Shown piece after piece: positions 21,505 through 32,850 of a DNA stretch of 64,000 nucleotides. The stretch is from Haematobia irritans. Taxonomy: Eukaryota; Arthropoda; Insecta; Diptera; Muscidae. The stretch is taken from the NCBI RefSeq assembly GCF_050003625.1, contig NC_134398.1:66658891-66722890 (forward strand). Reading direction: 5' to 3'. The notes beneath the pieces were generated by a model, which was not told where the DNA came from, did no database searches, and worked only from the letters and a program-made list of their open reading frames with translations. The translations under genes were made by a program, and so were the position numbers. Position 1 is the stretch's first letter, and each line of letters begins with the position of its first letter.

Positions 21505-24500
21505 CACTGAAAAAAATATTGTCGTGAGGTCAAAGATTTCATGTCTTTAAAATACGAATACAAATTTTGCATTTCTCTAAAATAAAGTTATTTTCCTTTT
21601 CCAAAAGTCGATAAAATTTTCAATGAAGTCGTATTGTCCTTAAAATTAAGTGATTTGACTTAAAAATGGGTATCTTAACATGAAAGAAAAAATTTATAGG
21701 CTAAGGTCAACTTGACTTTAATAATTCAGAAAAATTCTTTAAATTTAATGAAATTGTCTTTAAATTTGTTGTCTTTTTGCATCTTGACTACAAAGCAAAA
21801 AATCGTTCAAATATAGGATATGTTTTTCAAAACTTTATTTTAAAGAAGTTTTTTACTTCAAACATAGCATAATTTCTACTGGAAGTCGAGTCCTAATTTG
21901 GAAAATAAAGTTGCCGTTAACTCGTTTTTAAAGGACTTTGATAGCATATGAAGAAAAAAGCTGAGAAAGCGAAAAAATAAAATTTGCTTCCTAGAAGCAA
22001 GTACACAAAACCTAAATTTAAAAGAGAATTGTGTTTTAAAAGTATCCTTACTTGTATTCTCCGCTTCTTTGGCTCGGAATCAATACCAAATTTTGTTAAA
22101 GTAAACATAAAATCTTTGGAACCGAGTATGCTTTTTTATACCCTCCATCATAGGATGAGGGTATATTAACTTTGTCATTCCGTTTGTAACACATCGACAT
22201 ATTGCTCTAAGACCCCATAAAGTATATATATTCTGGGTCGTGGTGAAATTCTGAGTCGATCTAAGCATGTCCGTCCGTCCGTCCGTCCGTCTGTTGAAAT
22301 CACGCTAACTTCCGAACGAAACAAGCTATCGACTTGAAACTTGGCACAAGTAGTTGTTATCGATGTAGGTCGGATGGTATTGAAAATGGGCCATATCGGT
22401 CCACTTTTACGTATAGCCCCCATATAAAGGGACCCTCAGATTTGGCTTGTGGAGCCTCTAAAAGAAGCATATTTCATCCGATCCAGCTGAAATTTGGTAT
22501 ATAGTGTTGGTATATGGTCTCTAACAACCATGCAAAAATTGGTCCACATCGGTCCATAATTATATATAGCCCCCATATAAACCGATCCCCAGATTTGGCT
22601 TGTGGAGCCTCTAACAGAAGCATATTTCATTCGATCCGGCTGAAATTTGGTATATGGTGTTGGTATATAGTCTCTAACAACCATGCAAAAATTGGTTCAC
22701 ATCAGTCCATAATTATATATAGCCCCCATATAAACCGATCTCCAGATTTGGCTTGCGGAGCCTAAAAGAGAAGCATATTTCATCCGATCCGGCTGAAATT
22801 TGGCATATGGTGTTGGTATATGGTCTCTAACAACCATGCAAAAATTGGTCCACATCGGTCTATAATTATATATAGCCCCCATATAAACCGATCGCCAGAT
22901 TTGGCTTGTGGAGCCTCTAACAGAAGCATATTTCATCCGATCCGGCTGAAATTTGGTACATGATGTTGGTATATGGTTTCTAACAACCATGGAAAAATTG
23001 GTTCACATCGGTCCATAATTATATATAGCCCCCATATAAACCGATCCCCAGATTTGGCTTGCGGAGCCTCAAAGAGAAGATAATTTCATCCGATCCGGCT
23101 GAAATTTGGTACATGATGTTGGTATATAGTCTCTAACAGCCATGCAAAAATTGGTCCATATCGGTCCTTAATTATATATAGCCCCCATATAAACCGATCC
23201 CCAGATTTGGCTAGTGGAGCCTCTAAGAGAAGCATATTTCATCCGATCCGGCTGAAATTTGGTACATGGTGTTGGTATATGGTCTCTAACAATCATGCAA
23301 AAATTGGTCCACATCGGTCCATAATTATATAGACCCCATTTAAACCGATCTCCAGATTTGGCTTGCGAAGCCTCAAAGAGAAGCAAATTGCATCCGATCC
23401 CTCTGAAATTTGGTACATGGTATTGGTGTATGGTCTCTAACAACCGTGCAAAAATTGGTCCACATCGGTCCATAATTATATATAGCGCCCATATAAACCG
23501 ATCCCCAGATTTGGGTTGCGGAGCCTCAAAGAGAAGCAAATTTTATCCGATCCGCCTGAAATTTGGTACATGATATTGGTATATGGTCTCTAATAACCGT
23601 GCAAAAATTGGCCCACATCGGTTCATAATTATATATAGCCCCCATATAAACCCCAGATTTGGCTTGCGAAGTCTCCAAGAGAAGCAAATTTCATCCAATC
23701 CGGTTGTAATTTGGAACATGGTCCATATCGGTCCATAATTATATATAGCCCCCATATAAAACGTTCTCCAGATTTGACCTCCGGAGCCTCTTGGAGGAGC
23801 AAAATTCATCCGATCCGGTTCAAAGTAGAAACGTGGTGTTAGTATATGGTCGCTAACAACCATACCAAAATTGGTCCTATCACACAAAAATTGGTCCATA
23901 TCGGTTCATAATCATGGTTGCCACTAGAGCCAAAAATAATCTACCAAAATTTTATTTCTATAGAAAATATTGTCAAAATTTTATTTCTAGAGAAAATTTT
24001 GTTAAAATTTTATTCGGTTCATAATAAAATTTTCATCATTGTCAAAATTTTATTTCTATAGAAAATTTTGTCAAAATTTTATTTCTATAGAAAATTTTGT
24101 TCAAATTTTATTCGGTTCATAATCATAGTTGCCACTCGAGCCAAAAATAATCGACCAAGATTTTATTTCTATAGAAAATTTTGTCAAAAGTTTATTTCTA
24201 TAGAACATTTTGTTAACATTTTATTTCTGTAGAAATTTTTGTCAAAATTTTCTTTTTATAGAAAATTTTGTCAAAATTTTTATTTCTATAGAAAATTTTG
24301 TGAAAATTTTATTTCCATAGATAATTTTTTAATATTTTCTTTCTGTAGAAAATTTTGTCAAAATTTTATGTCTACTTTGTAAAACTGAATAATATACGTA
24401 TTGGATCGATCTTTTTTGATTTAATATATACCAAGTATGGACATACAATTTAGAAGATGGTGTTTGGAGGTTTTAAAATACCTTTCCATCGGCAAGCGTT

Positions 24501-24624
24501 ACCGCAACTTAAGTAATTCGATTGTGGATGGCAGTGTTTAGAAGAAGTTTCTACGCAATCCATGATGGAGGGTACATAAGCTTCGGCCTGGCCGAACTTA
24601 CGGCCGTATATACTTGTTTCAGTG
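21505..24624 (+). mobile_element. CACTG-type MITE split by a family B array
   Basis: The left end CACTGAAAAAAATATTG at 21505 and the right end CAGTG at 24620-24624 are flanked by TA (21503-21504 and 24625-24626). The MITE interior runs to about 22135 (CGAGTATGCTTTTTT), and only its last few bases appear after the array. Confidence 0.8.
22137..24618 (+). repeat. family B element: head, 153-bp subunits, 29-bp satellite and tail
   Basis: The head starts TATACCCTCCATCATAGG. It carries a GTCC microsatellite (22270-22291) and a CAAGCTATCGACTTG block. Then come about ten subunits whose TAGCCCCCATATA core recurs at 22414, 22567, 22720, 22873, 23026 and 23179, exactly 153 bp apart, with small later deviations. 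From 23935 to 24375 the 29-bp units TTTCTATAGAAAATTTTGTC recur, then a tail (CCATCGGCAAGCGTTACCGC) ending TATATACTTGTTT. Long frames such as 23168-23539 are repeat artefacts. No transposase is present. Confidence 0.8.
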
Positions 24625-24625
24625 T

Positions 24626-25010
24626 AGTATCATCAAGTGTGTTCAATTTAATTGAAATCCGTTCAGATTTAGATATAGATCCCATTTTTATGTTTTTCCG
24701 ACTTGGGCTAATAAAGCAAAAATATCATTATTTTCCCTGTAAAATCACCACTGCAATGTAAAAAAAATTCAAAATCAAATTTTCCTATACCTTTACTACA
24801 TATCTATCGACCGACAAATCATAAATTTACTTTGCGTAAAATGGCTGTAGATTTACAGTTTTCCATATTTATACCCTTCACCACTACTGTGATACAGGGT
24901 ATAATAAGTTTGTGCATTTGTATGTAACGCCAAGAAGGAAAAGTCTGAGACCCATCGTTTAGTGTACCGATCGTCTTAGAATTAAATTCTGAGTCGATTT
25001 AGCGATGTCC

Positions 25011-25052
<42 letters not shown>

Positions 25053-26216
25053 CTGTCTGTTGATGTATTTTTGTGTGCAAAGTACAGCTCGCAGTTTTAG
25101 TCCGATTGTCCTAAAATTTGGTATGGGGTCCTGTTTCGGCTCAAAGACGATCCCTATTGATTTTGGAAAAAATCGGTTCCGATTTAGATATAGCTGCCAT
25201 ATATATTTTTCACCGATCTGGTCATAATTGGCGTGTATATAAACCGATCTTCCTCAAATTCCGAACATCCCAACATTTTATGAGTCTCGAAAAACTTGCA
25301 AAATATCATCCAAATCGTTTCAGATTTAGAGATAGCTCCCATATATATGTTTTTCTGATTTCGACAAAAATGGTCAAAATACCAACATTATCCTTGTTAA
25401 ATCGCCACTGCTTAGTCGAATAGTTGAAAAAATGACTCTAATTTTCTTAAACTTCTAATACATACATATCGAGCGATAAATCATAAATAAAATTTTGCGA
25501 AGTTTCCTTAAGATTGCTTCAGATTTAAATGTTTCCCATATTTTTTACTAACATTGTGTTCCACCCTAGTCCATTAGCCGACTTAAATTTTGAGTCTATA
25601 GATTTTGTAAAAGTCTATCAAATTCTGTCCAAATCGAGTGATATTTAAATGTATAGATTTGGTACAAACCTTTATATATAGCACCCAACACATTTGTCAG
25701 ATGTGATATGGTATCGAAAATTTAGATCTATAAAGTGGTGCAGGGTATAATATAGTCGGCCCCGCCCGACTTTAGACTTTCCTTACTTGTTTTTCACTAA
25801 CATATTGCTTCGCCCCAGGACATTAGCCGATTTAAATTTTAAGCCAAGAGATTTTGTATAAGACTAAAAAATTTTGGGAATATATAACTTTTATATTTAG
25901 AAGCCAATAAATTGGAAGGATTTGAAATGGTATTGATAATGTGGTGCAAGGTATAAAATAGTCGGTCCGGCCAACTTTAGACTTTCCTTACTTGTTTTTA
26001 TTAACATTGCGCTACTTCCTAAGACATAGCCAATATTAATTATAAGTCTAGAGATTGTGCATAAGTTTAAATATATTGTCCAAATATATTTACCTTTCTA
26101 TATGGCACCAAATATAGTTAAAGGATTTGAGCTGGTTTCCAAAATGTAGACCTACAAATTGGTGCAAGGTATATTATAGTCGACACCACCCGACTTTAGA
26201 CTTTCCTTACTTGTTT
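24626..26216 (+). repeat. family A repeats, three tail-sharing copies
   Basis: The nest host ends near 24870. A more complete family A copy (24872-25793) then runs from TATACCCTTCACCACTACTG to GACTTTAGACTTTCCTTACTTG. Two further tail copies end at about 25998 and 26216 with the same CTTTAGACTTTCCTTACTTG. The repeated tails suggest preferential insertion into, or duplication at, the family end. Confidence 0.7.
25006..25062 (+). repeat. GTCT microsatellite in family A head
   Basis: About twelve GTCT/GTCC units in tandem, at the place where other family A and B heads carry shorter GTCC runs (3239, 22270, 32946). Confidence 0.85.
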
Positions 26217-26484
26217 TGAATCAGTTTCAATATTTTAAAAATATGGTTATTTTCAGTGAGTTAGTGAGTTATGTAGAAAGTGCAATACTATGCATATATT
26301 TTGTCACATACTGACTATTGTTTAGAAACTACGTTTGTTCATGCGTTAGGTTAGGTTAGGTTAAAGTGGCAGCCCGATTAAGATTCAGGCTCACTTAGAC
26401 TATTCAGTCCATTGTGATACCACATTAACTAAAAGTACCTATTACATATGGGCACTTCTAGTTTTAACCGCTGAACCTTCTTGA

Positions 26485-27459
26485 TTATTTTTCTTTGTTG
26501 AACCAACCAGATTGTTCCAAAAACATTAGCAGACTGCTTAAGTTAACGTTTTCCAGATCCGCCAGTAATCTGAAGCTATATGCTCCTAAAAGTTGCTTGC
26601 GCTTTACACAAAATGCAGGACACTCACACAAGAGGTGTTTAATTGATTCTTTTTCCTCCGCATCATGACAGCTCATACAATAGTCATTATACTTCGCGCC
26701 AATAGTTTTTGCAAAATCTCCTATCAGGCAGCGACCCGTTATAGCAGATATCAGGAGTGATATCTGACGTCTCGAGAACATTAGCATATCTAGTGTGCGG
26801 TTTAAGTTGAAATGGGGCCATATTTGCTTGGTGTCGTTACAACCCTTGCAATTCTCCCATCGAACATTTGCCATCATAACAGCCTTCTCACGCAGCATGA
26901 GCTTGCAGGTAGCTAGGGGCATACCAACAAATTCTAGTTCCCCTGGAATATGTAAGGTAGTCCCTAGCCTTGCCAACTCATCGGCTTCGCAGTTCCCCGG
27001 TATGTTCCTATGGCCAGGCACCCATATTAGGTGAATATTGTACTGCTCAGCCATCTCATTGAGAGATTTGCGGCAATCGATGGCCGTTTTCGAGTTGAGG
27101 AACACAGAGTCCAAGGATTTTATTGCAGGTTGACTGTCTGAGTATATATTAATGCCCACATTTTTTGGAACATTACTTCTCAGCCAATTCGCCACCTCTC
27201 TTATTGCTAATATTTCAGCCTGAAAAACACTACAGTGATTAGGTAATCTTTTCGCTATTTGAAGTTCCAAATCATTAGAATATACTCCGAAACCCACTTG
27301 TCCATCCAATTTGGAGCCATCAGTGTAGAAATCTATATATTCTTTATTCCCCGGGGTCTGTGTGCACCACGCCTCACTGTTGGGGATTAGAGTCTCAAAC
27401 TTTTTGTCGAAAAGTGGACTCGCCAAAGTGTAATCCACTACGTTAGGCACATCTGACAT
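26485..27459 (-). pseudogene. LINE ORF2 part 3: RNase H and C-terminal Cys/His motif
   Basis: This 324-residue frame has the RNase H residues D47 (FYTDGSK), E82 (AEILAIREV), D108 (IYSDSQ) and D160 (NCEADELA), with WVPGHRN before the last. A CMSCHDAEEKESIKHLLCECP stretch near the C-terminus is the Cys/His motif common to such ORF2 proteins. It is in frame with the reverse transcriptase and is separated from it only by the TAG at 27499. The RNase H presumably removes template RNA. Confidence 0.88.
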
Positions 27460-27498
27460 TGTTTTGAGGACAGAACTGTGACCGTAACCTTTTTCCGA

Positions 27499-29175
27499 CT
27501 ACAGCGATAGTTCGCGCAACCGCACAGCCGTTGTTGCAGCTGACTGTTTGGCCAAAATGTCTAAAGGCAATAGATGCAGCATGACATTAAGGGAATTTGT
27601 TCCTGTCTTGCTGAATGCGCCTGAAATACACAAACACGCCATACGCTGAACTTTATCTAAACCAGTCGGTTTCTGAAGTGCCGGCCACCAGACTACAACA
27701 CCATATAGCATTATAGGTCTAACCACTGCCGTGTATAGCCAATGCACAATTTTTGGTTTTAGTCCCCACTTTTTTCCTATTGCCTTTTTGCACGAGTACA
27801 AAGCTACAGTTGCCTTCCTCGCCCTTTCTTCAATATTAAGCTTAAAGTTCAGCTTCCTGTCCAAAATAACGCCAAGGTATTTTGCACAATCACCAAAGGG
27901 AATTTCAATACCCCCTAAGGAAATAGGCCTAACCGTGGGAGTTTTGCGATCTTTGCAGTACATGACTAATTCTGTCTTTGCGGGATTTACCCCAAGACCA
28001 TTGTCTTTCGCCCATTTTTCAGTCATTCGGAGGGCCCTCTGAATAATATCTCTGATTGTGGATGGGAATTTTCCCCTGACTGCCAGAGCTACATCATCTG
28101 CGTATGCCACCACTTTTATCCTTTCTTTTTCTAGAGTAACCAGAAGGCTATTTATAGCAACATTCCAAAGAAGAGGTGATAGAACTCCTCCTTGGGGAGT
28201 GCCTCTGTTCACATACTTTTGTATGTTTGCTTGTCCTAGTGTGGCTGAAATACGTCTCTTCATTAGCAGTTCGTCTAACAGCGTGAGTATACATGGATCA
28301 ACATTCAGAGTTGTCAGTCCATTTAATATCGAGCTCGGATGGACATTATTGAACGCCCCTTCGATGTCTAGAAACGCCACGATTGTGTATTCTTTGACAG
28401 ATAGTGAGCTTTCAATAAAGCTGACTAGTTCATGTAGTGCGGTCTCAGTAGACCTGCCCTTCGAGTATGCATGCTGTCGTTTCGAGAACAAACTTGAATC
28501 GATGCTAGTTCTAAGATAAATATCTATCATCCTCTCCAGAGTCTTAAGTAGGAATGAGGATAAGCTGATTGGTCGGAAATCCTTCGCCCTCGAGTGAGAG
28601 GCTTTTCCCGCTTTAGGTATGAAGACGACCTTTGTTTCCCTCCACTTTCCTGGGATATATGATAAGTTGATACATCCTTTATATATCACCGACAACCAGG
28701 GGATAATTTTGTCAGTTACAGCTTGTAACTCCGCCGGAGTAATTCCATCAGGTCCAGGGGATTTGAATGGTCCAAAGCTATTTAGCGCCCATCTTATTCT
28801 AGTTTCCGATACAATTTCCTCGACAGGAAACGACCGCTGAGCAACTGTGGCACCGCCAGTACATGGTTCAACCGTCTGATTTCCAGGAAAATGTGTGTCC
28901 AATAGTACCTCCAGCGTCTCCTCACTGGACGTTGTCCAATTGCCCTCCGATGTTTTAATGAAACCTGGAGCGGAGTTGGTGGATGCTAGAACCTTCCGTA
29001 GTCTGGAAGCCTCGGACGTATTCTCAATACTGCTGCAGTAAGCATTCCAAGAGTTATGCTGAGCCTTTCTCAGTTCTCGCTTGTATCCTCTCAGAATCTT
29101 CTTGTAAGCGTCCCAGTCCTCAGAAGCTCTGGTGGACTTTGCCTTGTTAAAGAGCTTCCTGCAGGATTTCCTCAT
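27499..29175 (-). pseudogene. LINE ORF2 part 2: reverse transcriptase
   Basis: The 558-residue frame holds the fingers-palm motifs FKSPGPDGITPAEL (about 137-150), FIPKAGK and RPISLSSFLLKTLER. FLDIEGAFNN follows at about 268-277, RGTPQGGVLSPLLW (324-337) and the catalytic YADD at 358-361. The reading frame continues upstream of the first Met to about 29340 but is interrupted by a TGA at 29238-29236. It ends at a TAG (27501-27499) where the second LINE copy has TGG, so this is a single-base nonsense change. The RNase H segment follows in the same frame. Confidence 0.9.
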
Positions 29176-29339
29176 ATTACTTAATTCCGTAGACCACCAT
29201 GGTGGTCGATGTTTCCCCCTTGGCTTTCCTCTAGGTCATGCAGCTTTCAGTGAGATGTTGAAGGCCTTAGTAATCCGCTCCACTGCGTATTCGATATCTT
29301 GCACATTTCTCATATTTGTCTCTGGTATTTCCGGTATCA

Positions 29340-30083
29340 TCACGATTCCCTATACCTATTCCAGTCAGCTTTCCTTGCATTTGGCGGAAATATGGTGTTG
29401 GTGGTATGAACATCAAATTTGAAACTGATGTAGCGATGATCTGAGAAGCTGTGTTCACTTAAAACATGCCACTCAGATATCATTTCATTCAGTTCTTGCG
29501 AGGCCAAGGTGATGTCCAAAACCTCTTGCCTGTTTTTAGTGACAAAGGTTGGGACATCTCCCTTGTTGCAAACTACCAGATTAGTACGCAAAATAAACTC
29601 TATTAGCGACTCTCCCCTTGCATTAGTATCACTACTTCCCCATATACTATGATGTGCATTCGCATCGCATCCCATAATGAGTTTCGTCTTTGTTTTCCGT
29701 GACTCCTCCACTAAGGTCTTAACGGCATATGGAGGCATCTCCCTGTCATGTCCCATGTAGACCGAAGATACCCAATATTTGCATTTGGCTATTTCTAAAC
29801 TGGCAACGACAGTGTCTGTATTGCACATTGAAGGAAGCAGAAACAAGTTGAGCTCGTTTTTAGCAATTATACAGGCTCGATTTACATCATTACCACTATA
29901 CTGCAATAGTTTGAACCCCGGAGTACTTAATTCACATATTTTGTTTTTATAAACATATGGTTCTTGAATAAGAACTATATCTATGTCCCCTTTCATCAGG
30001 AGAACTTTTAAGGCAGCACATGCAGCCTTACAATGATGAAGATTTATCTGGAGGATCCGTAGGACCATCGAGATTTTCAACAA
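29340..30083 (-). pseudogene. LINE ORF2 part 1: endonuclease
   Basis: The first 247 residues of ORF2 form an apurinic-type endonuclease: LRILQINLHHCKAA at the start, LIQEPYV (catalytic Glu), MGCDANAHHSIWGS (Asp/Asn pair) and EHSFSDHRYISF (final Asp-His). It nicks target DNA to prime reverse transcription. The frame stops at 29340. The matching continuation (from about 29345) is in the frame of the reverse transcriptase segment, so a frameshift has occurred here. Confidence 0.85.
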
Positions 30084-31251
30084 CCGTCACATCAGCCGCT
30101 TCAATCGAGTCATCAAGAATGTCCTCTTCAGAGATATCGGTGACTCTCGCAATAACCATAGGTTCAACTTTGGTGAGTTCTGAGGCAGTAGAAGCCTCCT
30201 CACGCATACGGTATCTATCCATGTCTTCAAATGTCTTGGTATCCCCCTCGACTTCGCAAGAGGATCCGCTTACTTCTGATTCAGACAGAGGCTTGTCCAT
30301 TTCTGAATCCTTTAGCTGATCATTTTTATACACCTTCATTTGGATATAATGAAAGCCATAACATACACGGCCCTGGGACTTTGCTAGATGTGGCAAAGAC
30401 TGAGTGTTCAATATAAACACTGCATGCCGTCTTGGCCCATCCACTTCATCCAAACGGCCAACCTTCCAATCAGCTGTTGGAAGATCTGGATTGCATTGTT
30501 TCAGTCTATTTAAAATAGATTCAGGGTCAGGAGGGTTTGCAGGTATCCACGCATGTGCTCTTGGTCTAGCCGGTATGTCTTTCTTCTCGACTAACTCTAG
30601 AGCAGCTCCTTCCCAAACTTCACCAATTAGTATCAGAGCAGCTTTAAAACATTCTATAGACCTCTGGTCCTCAAATGCGACTAGCTTAAATTGATACCAA
30701 CCAGCCTCTTGGTGTCGAGGATCTGGGCCGGGAAACTTTTCCAGCACCTGTGAGTAGACGCCAGACAAAGCATTCTCAATTTCCCCCCATTTTTGCTTTG
30801 GAACCATACCGTCCAATGCTCCTTTATTAATGATAGCCATCACAAGGCTGTCTTTAGCAACTGAGGCAAACGATCGTTGATCCCTTTTGGAGGATGGCAG
30901 CTCATCCGGTGATCGTTCCCTTTTTCCAGCCTCAAGAATTCCTTGAGCCCATTTTAAGGAATCGCTTTGTTTAGCCGACAACGTGCTTGGGTCGACTGAT
31001 CCTAATTTCTTTAGGATAAACAAAGCATTTCTGCGTTCTTTGAATCTCTTTCGTGAGGGATTACCTCCTTTTGATGCCGTTACCTTGGAAAAGGTCCGAC
31101 TTGTCAAATTGTCGCCACCTGTCGACCCGTCTACAGGTCGACTAATTGGGCCTAACTCTTGGTCATTGCCCAAATCTATAACTCCAGTCGATACTCGTCC
31201 ACTGGGCCCTGAAGTTAGCAACCCAGTGGATGTCTTTGAATTTCTCTGCAT
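30028..31251 (-). CDS. LINE ORF1 (gag-like RNA-binding protein), intact
   Basis: The 407-residue frame starts MQRNSKTSTG about 120 bp inside the LINE 5' end and overlaps the ORF2 start by 56 bp, the usual arrangement. The N-terminal third is basic and low in structure (NPSRKRFKERRNALF). The central part (about residues 130-300) contains AHAWIPANPP, LPTADWKVGRLDE and RRHAVFILNTQSLP. It resembles a domain often found in ORF1 of insect LINEs with RNase H (DUF4780-like, from memory). The C-terminal 100 residues are acidic. No CCHC knuckle is visible. It would coat LINE RNA in the ribonucleoprotein. No stops or frameshifts are seen, in contrast to ORF2. Confidence 0.75.
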   Translation of the reverse strand: MQRNSKTSTGLLTSGPSGRVSTGVIDLGNDQELGPISRPVDGSTGGDNLTSRTFSKVTASKGGNPSRKRFKERRNALFILKKLGSVDPSTLSAKQSDSLKWAQGILEAGKRERSPDELPSSKRDQRSFASVAKDSLVMAIINKGALDGMVPKQKWGEIENALSGVYSQVLEKFPGPDPRHQEAGWYQFKLVAFEDQRSIECFKAALILIGEVWEGAALELVEKKDIPARPRAHAWIPANPPDPESILNRLKQCNPDLPTADWKVGRLDEVDGPRRHAVFILNTQSLPHLAKSQGRVCYGFHYIQMKVYKNDQLKDSEMDKPLSESEVSGSSCEVEGDTKTFEDMDRYRMREEASTASELTKVEPMVIARVTDISEEDILDDSIEAADVTVVENLDGPTDPPDKSSSL

Positions 31252-31384
31252 GGTGGCCTAATATCCCACCACACTTGAAATTCGTAGTAGGTACTTATTA
31301 CGATGATTTTATCCGCTATTAAAAAACACGTCCGTTCCGTTCGACGGTTGATTAATTATGGTTAATTATGGTGTTCATGCGTTA

Positions 31385-32580
31385 CCATAATTAAGAAAAT
31401 ACTTAAACATATTTTCGATAAGAAAGTCATATGTGTCACAAAAGACAAACATAAGTCAAGTGAACTTTACCATGCAAGCAGCTATTAATTAATTAAATAA
31501 AGACATTAAAAAAATCTACAATCATGGGTGAGACAGTTAAAAGGATACAAACTTTCAGAGTCATAGATTCATTTCATTATCAAGCCGTAACCGTAAAACA
31601 TACGAAATTATGAAACGAATTGACAGAATATTGCAGAGTCAGCCACAAATAATGAAAATATTATTTGGTTCAAAACCAAAAAGAAAAAAAAACGTATTTG
31701 TTTAATTTCGTCTTTGTTTGAGGCATATTTCAAATGCTAAGAAGAAAAAATATCGAAAGAAATATAAAAGAAATCCATTTCGAAACACCTGGAATTATAA
31801 GCACAAGTCATGACATCCTCATCGATCTTGTGATTATAATTTAAGAATTATTGGAAGCCCTTAAGCGACCGACCGTTCCAAACAATGCTCAAAGGTGGCG
31901 GCCACCTTCAAAGCCAGACCACTTACTCTACAGTTTTATTTCTTCTTCGTCTTCCTCTGAATGTCTATAAAATTAAGATTTGACAGGTTTTCTATGATAC
32001 GAGTGATTGCTTCGAATTAATTTTTTTTTAACAAATCATACAATTTGATTGTTTGTTCTATTTAATGCCGCTTGAATTGCTGCCGGCTGCTGGCCATTGT
32101 GATTTAACAATTTCTCAAAATCCATTGTTGGCATAGCAAAAGAAAGGCATGTGAAAAAAGATATGAAGGTAGCAGCTTGCATTATTGTGAAGTAAAGTGG
32201 CAGCTACTGTAATGGTCATGAAACTGAAACTGATTTTGTATCGTTTGTTCGGTTTTTTCTTTGGGTGGAGATTTTGTGTTTTGTTGTTCCACCACGCTTG
32301 TCATATGAAACAAATGATCGACTTCCTTAAAATTGTTGAGTCATTACAGTAGCATTAGTTACGCTTATCACAAAGGGTGCCAAGGTATTTGGTCTTGTGG
32401 TCTTATGGTCATGATGTGATGGATGTCTTGCAAGACAAATGAGAGTAAATGTGGTAGCACTTTAATATAAGACATTCCAATTTGGGGTTAACAAATAGGA
32501 AATTTGGCTTGCAGACAACAAGGTATTACTTTTACTCAAAATCACGACAATATTTCGACTGTTTGAAATTTTGGTAGACT
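31385..32580. other. non-repetitive DNA, no gene recognised
   Basis: The stretch is AT-rich with mixed sequence and no frame above about 60 residues of interest. It may be genuine single-copy host intergenic or intronic DNA. Confidence 0.45.
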
Positions 32581-32850
32581 CCTTACACTGAAAAAAATAT
32601 TGTCGTGAGGCGAAATATTTCTCGTCCTTAAAATACGAATTTTAATTTTGCTTAGCATAAAAGTCGCAATTTTTTTCCAAACTTCATAGTGAAGTAGTTT
32701 TGTCCTTATGCCCAGCAAAAAATTTTTGGGGTACATCCAAAAGATGTACACCCAAAGATGTTATTTATTTTAACTACACAGGAAGTTCTTTTAATTAAAT
32801 TTTTATAGCCCGCTGTTTTCTTATTTTAATGGGTAATTTTTATATTTATG

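Larger units (their letters stand above)
26349..31371 (-). mobile_element. full-length non-LTR retrotransposon (LINE, probably LOA/I-like)
   Basis: The 5023-bp element has its 5' end at the right. It carries a 120-bp leader, ORF1, an ORF2 with endonuclease, reverse transcriptase and RNase H, and a 3' end in tandem TTAACC/TAACC units. The sequence TGTTCATGCGTTA flanks it directly on both sides (26336-26348 and 31372-31384), so both borders are certain and no 5' truncation occurred. An RNase H domain after the reverse transcriptase restricts the choice to I, LOA and related clades. LOA (for example Bilbo or Lian) is my guess from memory. ORF2 carries a frameshift, a TGA and a TAG, so this copy is no longer autonomous. 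Confidence 0.9.

Noticed and set aside
22436..23899. Several 80-120 residue frames on both strands
   Set aside because: All are shifted readings of the same 153-bp units; both strands are open at once, which is a repeat effect.
23936..24375. CRISPR-like 29-bp regular repeat
   Set aside because: Units are directly abutting without spacers and are part of family B.
28058..28519. 153-residue plus-strand frame and others opposite the LINE
   Set aside because: They are antisense shadows of the reverse transcriptase and ORF1 frames.
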